Shown: positions 35,878 through 37,655 of the stretch, one piece after another
Position numbering within the stretch: position 1 is the stretch's first letter
How the letters are laid out: the number at the start of each line of letters is the position of its first letter
Assembly (NCBI GenBank): GCA_014360945.1
Contig: JACIWM010000002.1
Location: 1-37,655 of the forward strand
Direction of reading: 5' to 3'
Length of the DNA stretch: 37,655 bases
From: Candidatus Bipolaricaulota bacterium
GTDB lineage: Bacteria; Bipolaricaulota; Bipolaricaulia; Bipolaricaulales; Bipolaricaulaceae
Notes under the pieces: model-generated
The model's input: the letters and a program-made list of their open reading frames with translations, nothing else
Told to the model about the DNA's origin: nothing
The model's database searches: none
Translations under genes and position numbers: made by a program

Positions 35878-36546
35878 CTACCACCAAAGACCCGAGGCCC
35901 GGGCCACGCTCCGCCCCAAAAGGTGCACGGCCACGACCTCCGCCCCCTGAAAAACCGCGTCCAAAACCCCCAAAAGGAAAAGCACGACGACCACGATGAT
36001 CCCAAACTGCTCAAGCTTCATCATTTCTAGGCGCCAGCGCAGGGGCAGGAAATAGGAGAGGATGCGGGAGCCGTCCAAAGGAGGCAGGGGGATGAGATTG
36101 AAAAAGGCGATGACGAGGGAGATCACAGTGAGCATGGCCAGGAATGTGAAAACAAGAGAGTTTCTCACGCCGGCGAGGTAAAGAAGGCGGGCCAGGGTTG
36201 CGGAGACCCCGGCAAGGACGATGTTCGTGGCCGGTCCGGCCAGCCCCACCCACATCATCCCCCGCCACGGATCCCGGAAGTAGTAGGGATTGATGGGGAC
36301 GGGCTTGGCCCAGCCAAACACCACCAATGGCACGCCGGTGAAGCGGCGGATGAGGATCAAAGCCAAGGGAAGGATCACCGATCCGATGGGATCCAAATGG
36401 CGCAGGGGGTTGAGGGAAAGCCTTCCGGCCCGCTTGGCCGTGGGATCGCCAAGCCAAAAGGCCACAAGCCCATGAGCCACCTCATGGGGAATGACGCAAA
36501 GAAAAAGAGCTACAACAGCAAAAACCGCGGACAAAAGAAAACTCAA
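35878..36546 (-). CDS. Site-2 protease family (M50) membrane metalloprotease
   Basis: IPHEVAHGLVAFWLGDPTAKRAGRLSLNPLRHLDP and FNLIPLPPLDGSRIL; TTG start overlapping the upstream stop. Confidence 0.92.
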   Translation of the reverse strand: MSFLLSAVFAVVALFLCVIPHEVAHGLVAFWLGDPTAKRAGRLSLNPLRHLDPIGSVILPLALILIRRFTGVPLVVFGWAKPVPINPYYFRDPWRGMMWVGLAGPATNIVLAGVSATLARLLYLAGVRNSLVFTFLAMLTVISLVIAFFNLIPLPPLDGSRILSYFLPLRWRLEMMKLEQFGIIVVVVLFLLGVLDAVFQGAEVVAVHLLGRSVARASGLWW

Positions 36547-37655
36547 GGGGCCTCCTCTCCTGAGACAACCAGCACTTCCTCCCGCAAAAGAACCACCGTT
36601 CCCGGTGGGCTCCCTTTAGGCTTCCGCACGTAACGGGCCTCAGTGTAGCTCACCTCCACCTTCCGTTCACCCCGGGCCTTGGAAAACCAGGCGGCAAGCT
36701 GGGCAGCTCTCTGCAAAACCTCCTCAGGGACTTTCCTTCCCCCGTTTTTGATGAGCACATGCGCCCCCGGAACTCCCCGGGCATGAAGCCAGATATCGTT
36801 AGGGCTAGCGCGCCGCAAAATTTCTTCGTTTTCCTTGGCGGAGCGACCAACGAGCACTGTGAACTCCTGAATTCGGTATTGCCGGGGCTGCCGTGGTGGC
36901 TCCTCCGCGGACTTGGGCTCATCGGGCACCACATACGGCGCAAGGTCCGGCCTTTGCTGAAGAAGCTCAATCTCTTCTCGGATTTTTGCGATCTCCGCGG
37001 TGAGCTGGGCTCGACGAGCTGGGATTTCCTCCAGTCGGCGCCGCATCTTCCCCGCCCGCCGATAAAGCTCCTGAGCAAAACGCACCGGGGGAACGGTCGG
37101 ATCCAGTTCCAGCTCAACCGGGTTCCCGTTAAAACCCTCCACCGTGACCTTGGCCACTCCTTTTGGTATCTCCCCAAGGCGGGCCAGGATGAGATCGGCC
37201 TTTTCCTTCAGGACAGGCCAGGAACGCGCTTCCTTTTCGGCCTCCTCCAGGATAGTCAATGCCCGCGTCCGGCGGGCCAAAGCGCGCTTGAGCTCCGCAA
37301 TCCGCTCTTGGGCCAGTTCTCCGAAGACCCGGTTTTCTAACACCTGATCCAATGCCTCCCAAAAGGTGGGAAATTCCCCGGAGGGCTGGCCCAGATCCGG
37401 GCGGGCGAAGAACGAGGCCACAAGGCCCCGAGACGTGGCGTAGAGGTACCCCTGGGCCGGCAGGTTCCGAAGCTCTTCCGCCCAGCTTCGTAGCTCCTCC
37501 GCTGTTGCCGTTCGACCGAGCTTGGCTTCCAGGGCCCGACGAAGCTCGGGACCCAGGCCATCCTTTGGATCGCCAGATTCGAAGGACACCTCCTGGTATT
37601 GCCCTTCATGAAGGGAAGCGGAGCGGCCATCGCGGAAGAAGACGAAGATGTTTCC
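36543..37655 (-). CDS. NFACT family RqcH/FbpA-like protein (partial, 5' end beyond window)
   Basis: C-terminal NFACT-R region NDIWLHARGVPGAHVLIKNGGRKVPEEVLQRAAQLAAWFSKARG...VSYTEARYVRKPKGSPPGTV; frame open to 37655 (GNIFVFFRDGRSASLHEGQYQE). Confidence 0.9.
   Translation of the reverse strand, partial: GNIFVFFRDGRSASLHEGQYQEVSFESGDPKDGLGPELRRALEAKLGRTATAEELRSWAEELRNLPAQGYLYATSRGLVASFFARPDLGQPSGEFPTFWEALDQVLENRVFGELAQERIAELKRALARRTRALTILEEAEKEARSWPVLKEKADLILARLGEIPKGVAKVTVEGFNGNPVELELDPTVPPVRFAQELYRRAGKMRRRLEEIPARRAQLTAEIAKIREEIELLQQRPDLAPYVVPDEPKSAEEPPRQPRQYRIQEFTVLVGRSAKENEEILRRASPNDIWLHARGVPGAHVLIKNGGRKVPEEVLQRAAQLAAWFSKARGERKVEVSYTEARYVRKPKGSPPGTVVLLREEVLVVSGEEAP

Noticed and set aside
1-37655. 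CRISPR array, transposon, prophage or toxin-antitoxin system
   Set aside because: No direct-repeat/spacer pattern, transposase motif, phage gene or TA-like small gene pair seen; intergenic space is minimal.

Overview
The window is a gene-dense, GC-rich stretch of bacterial chromosome. I found no mobile element, CRISPR array, phage or rRNA. I support 33 protein genes (one cut by the right edge) and 3 tRNAs. Four blocks stand out: (i) gyrA-tyrS-HIT; (ii) a minus-strand run of 14 tightly packed genes, yraN-comM-bamA-skp/ompH-like-fabZ-ftcD-murD-ftsW-murG-murC-murB-ftsQ-ftsA-ftsZ, joining outer-membrane assembly to the division/cell-wall (dcw) cluster with no lpx genes; (iii) rpsO-pnp-M16 peptidase-coaD and sucD-ychF-EamA-tRNA-Ser-tRNA-Arg; (iv) rqcH-M50 protease and tig-clpP. 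bamA and skp indicate a diderm. The phylum cannot be fixed without searches; a deep-branching uncultured lineage is possible, but that is a guess. Most genes are housekeeping. The signals most worth follow-up are: apparent leaderless transcription of first-in-unit genes (a -10-like box 7-10 nt before the start codon, no Shine-Dalgarno), in contrast to clear SD sites on several internal genes; convergent genes that overlap at their 3' ends with no room for terminators; a flippase-like membrane domain fused to a NodS-like methyltransferase, convergent with a PIG-L deacetylase; a PNPase with two S1 domains; a bacterial tRNA-Arg with anticodon GCG; and a GyrA with Met at the E. coli Ser83 position. 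All calls come from reading motifs. No database search was run.
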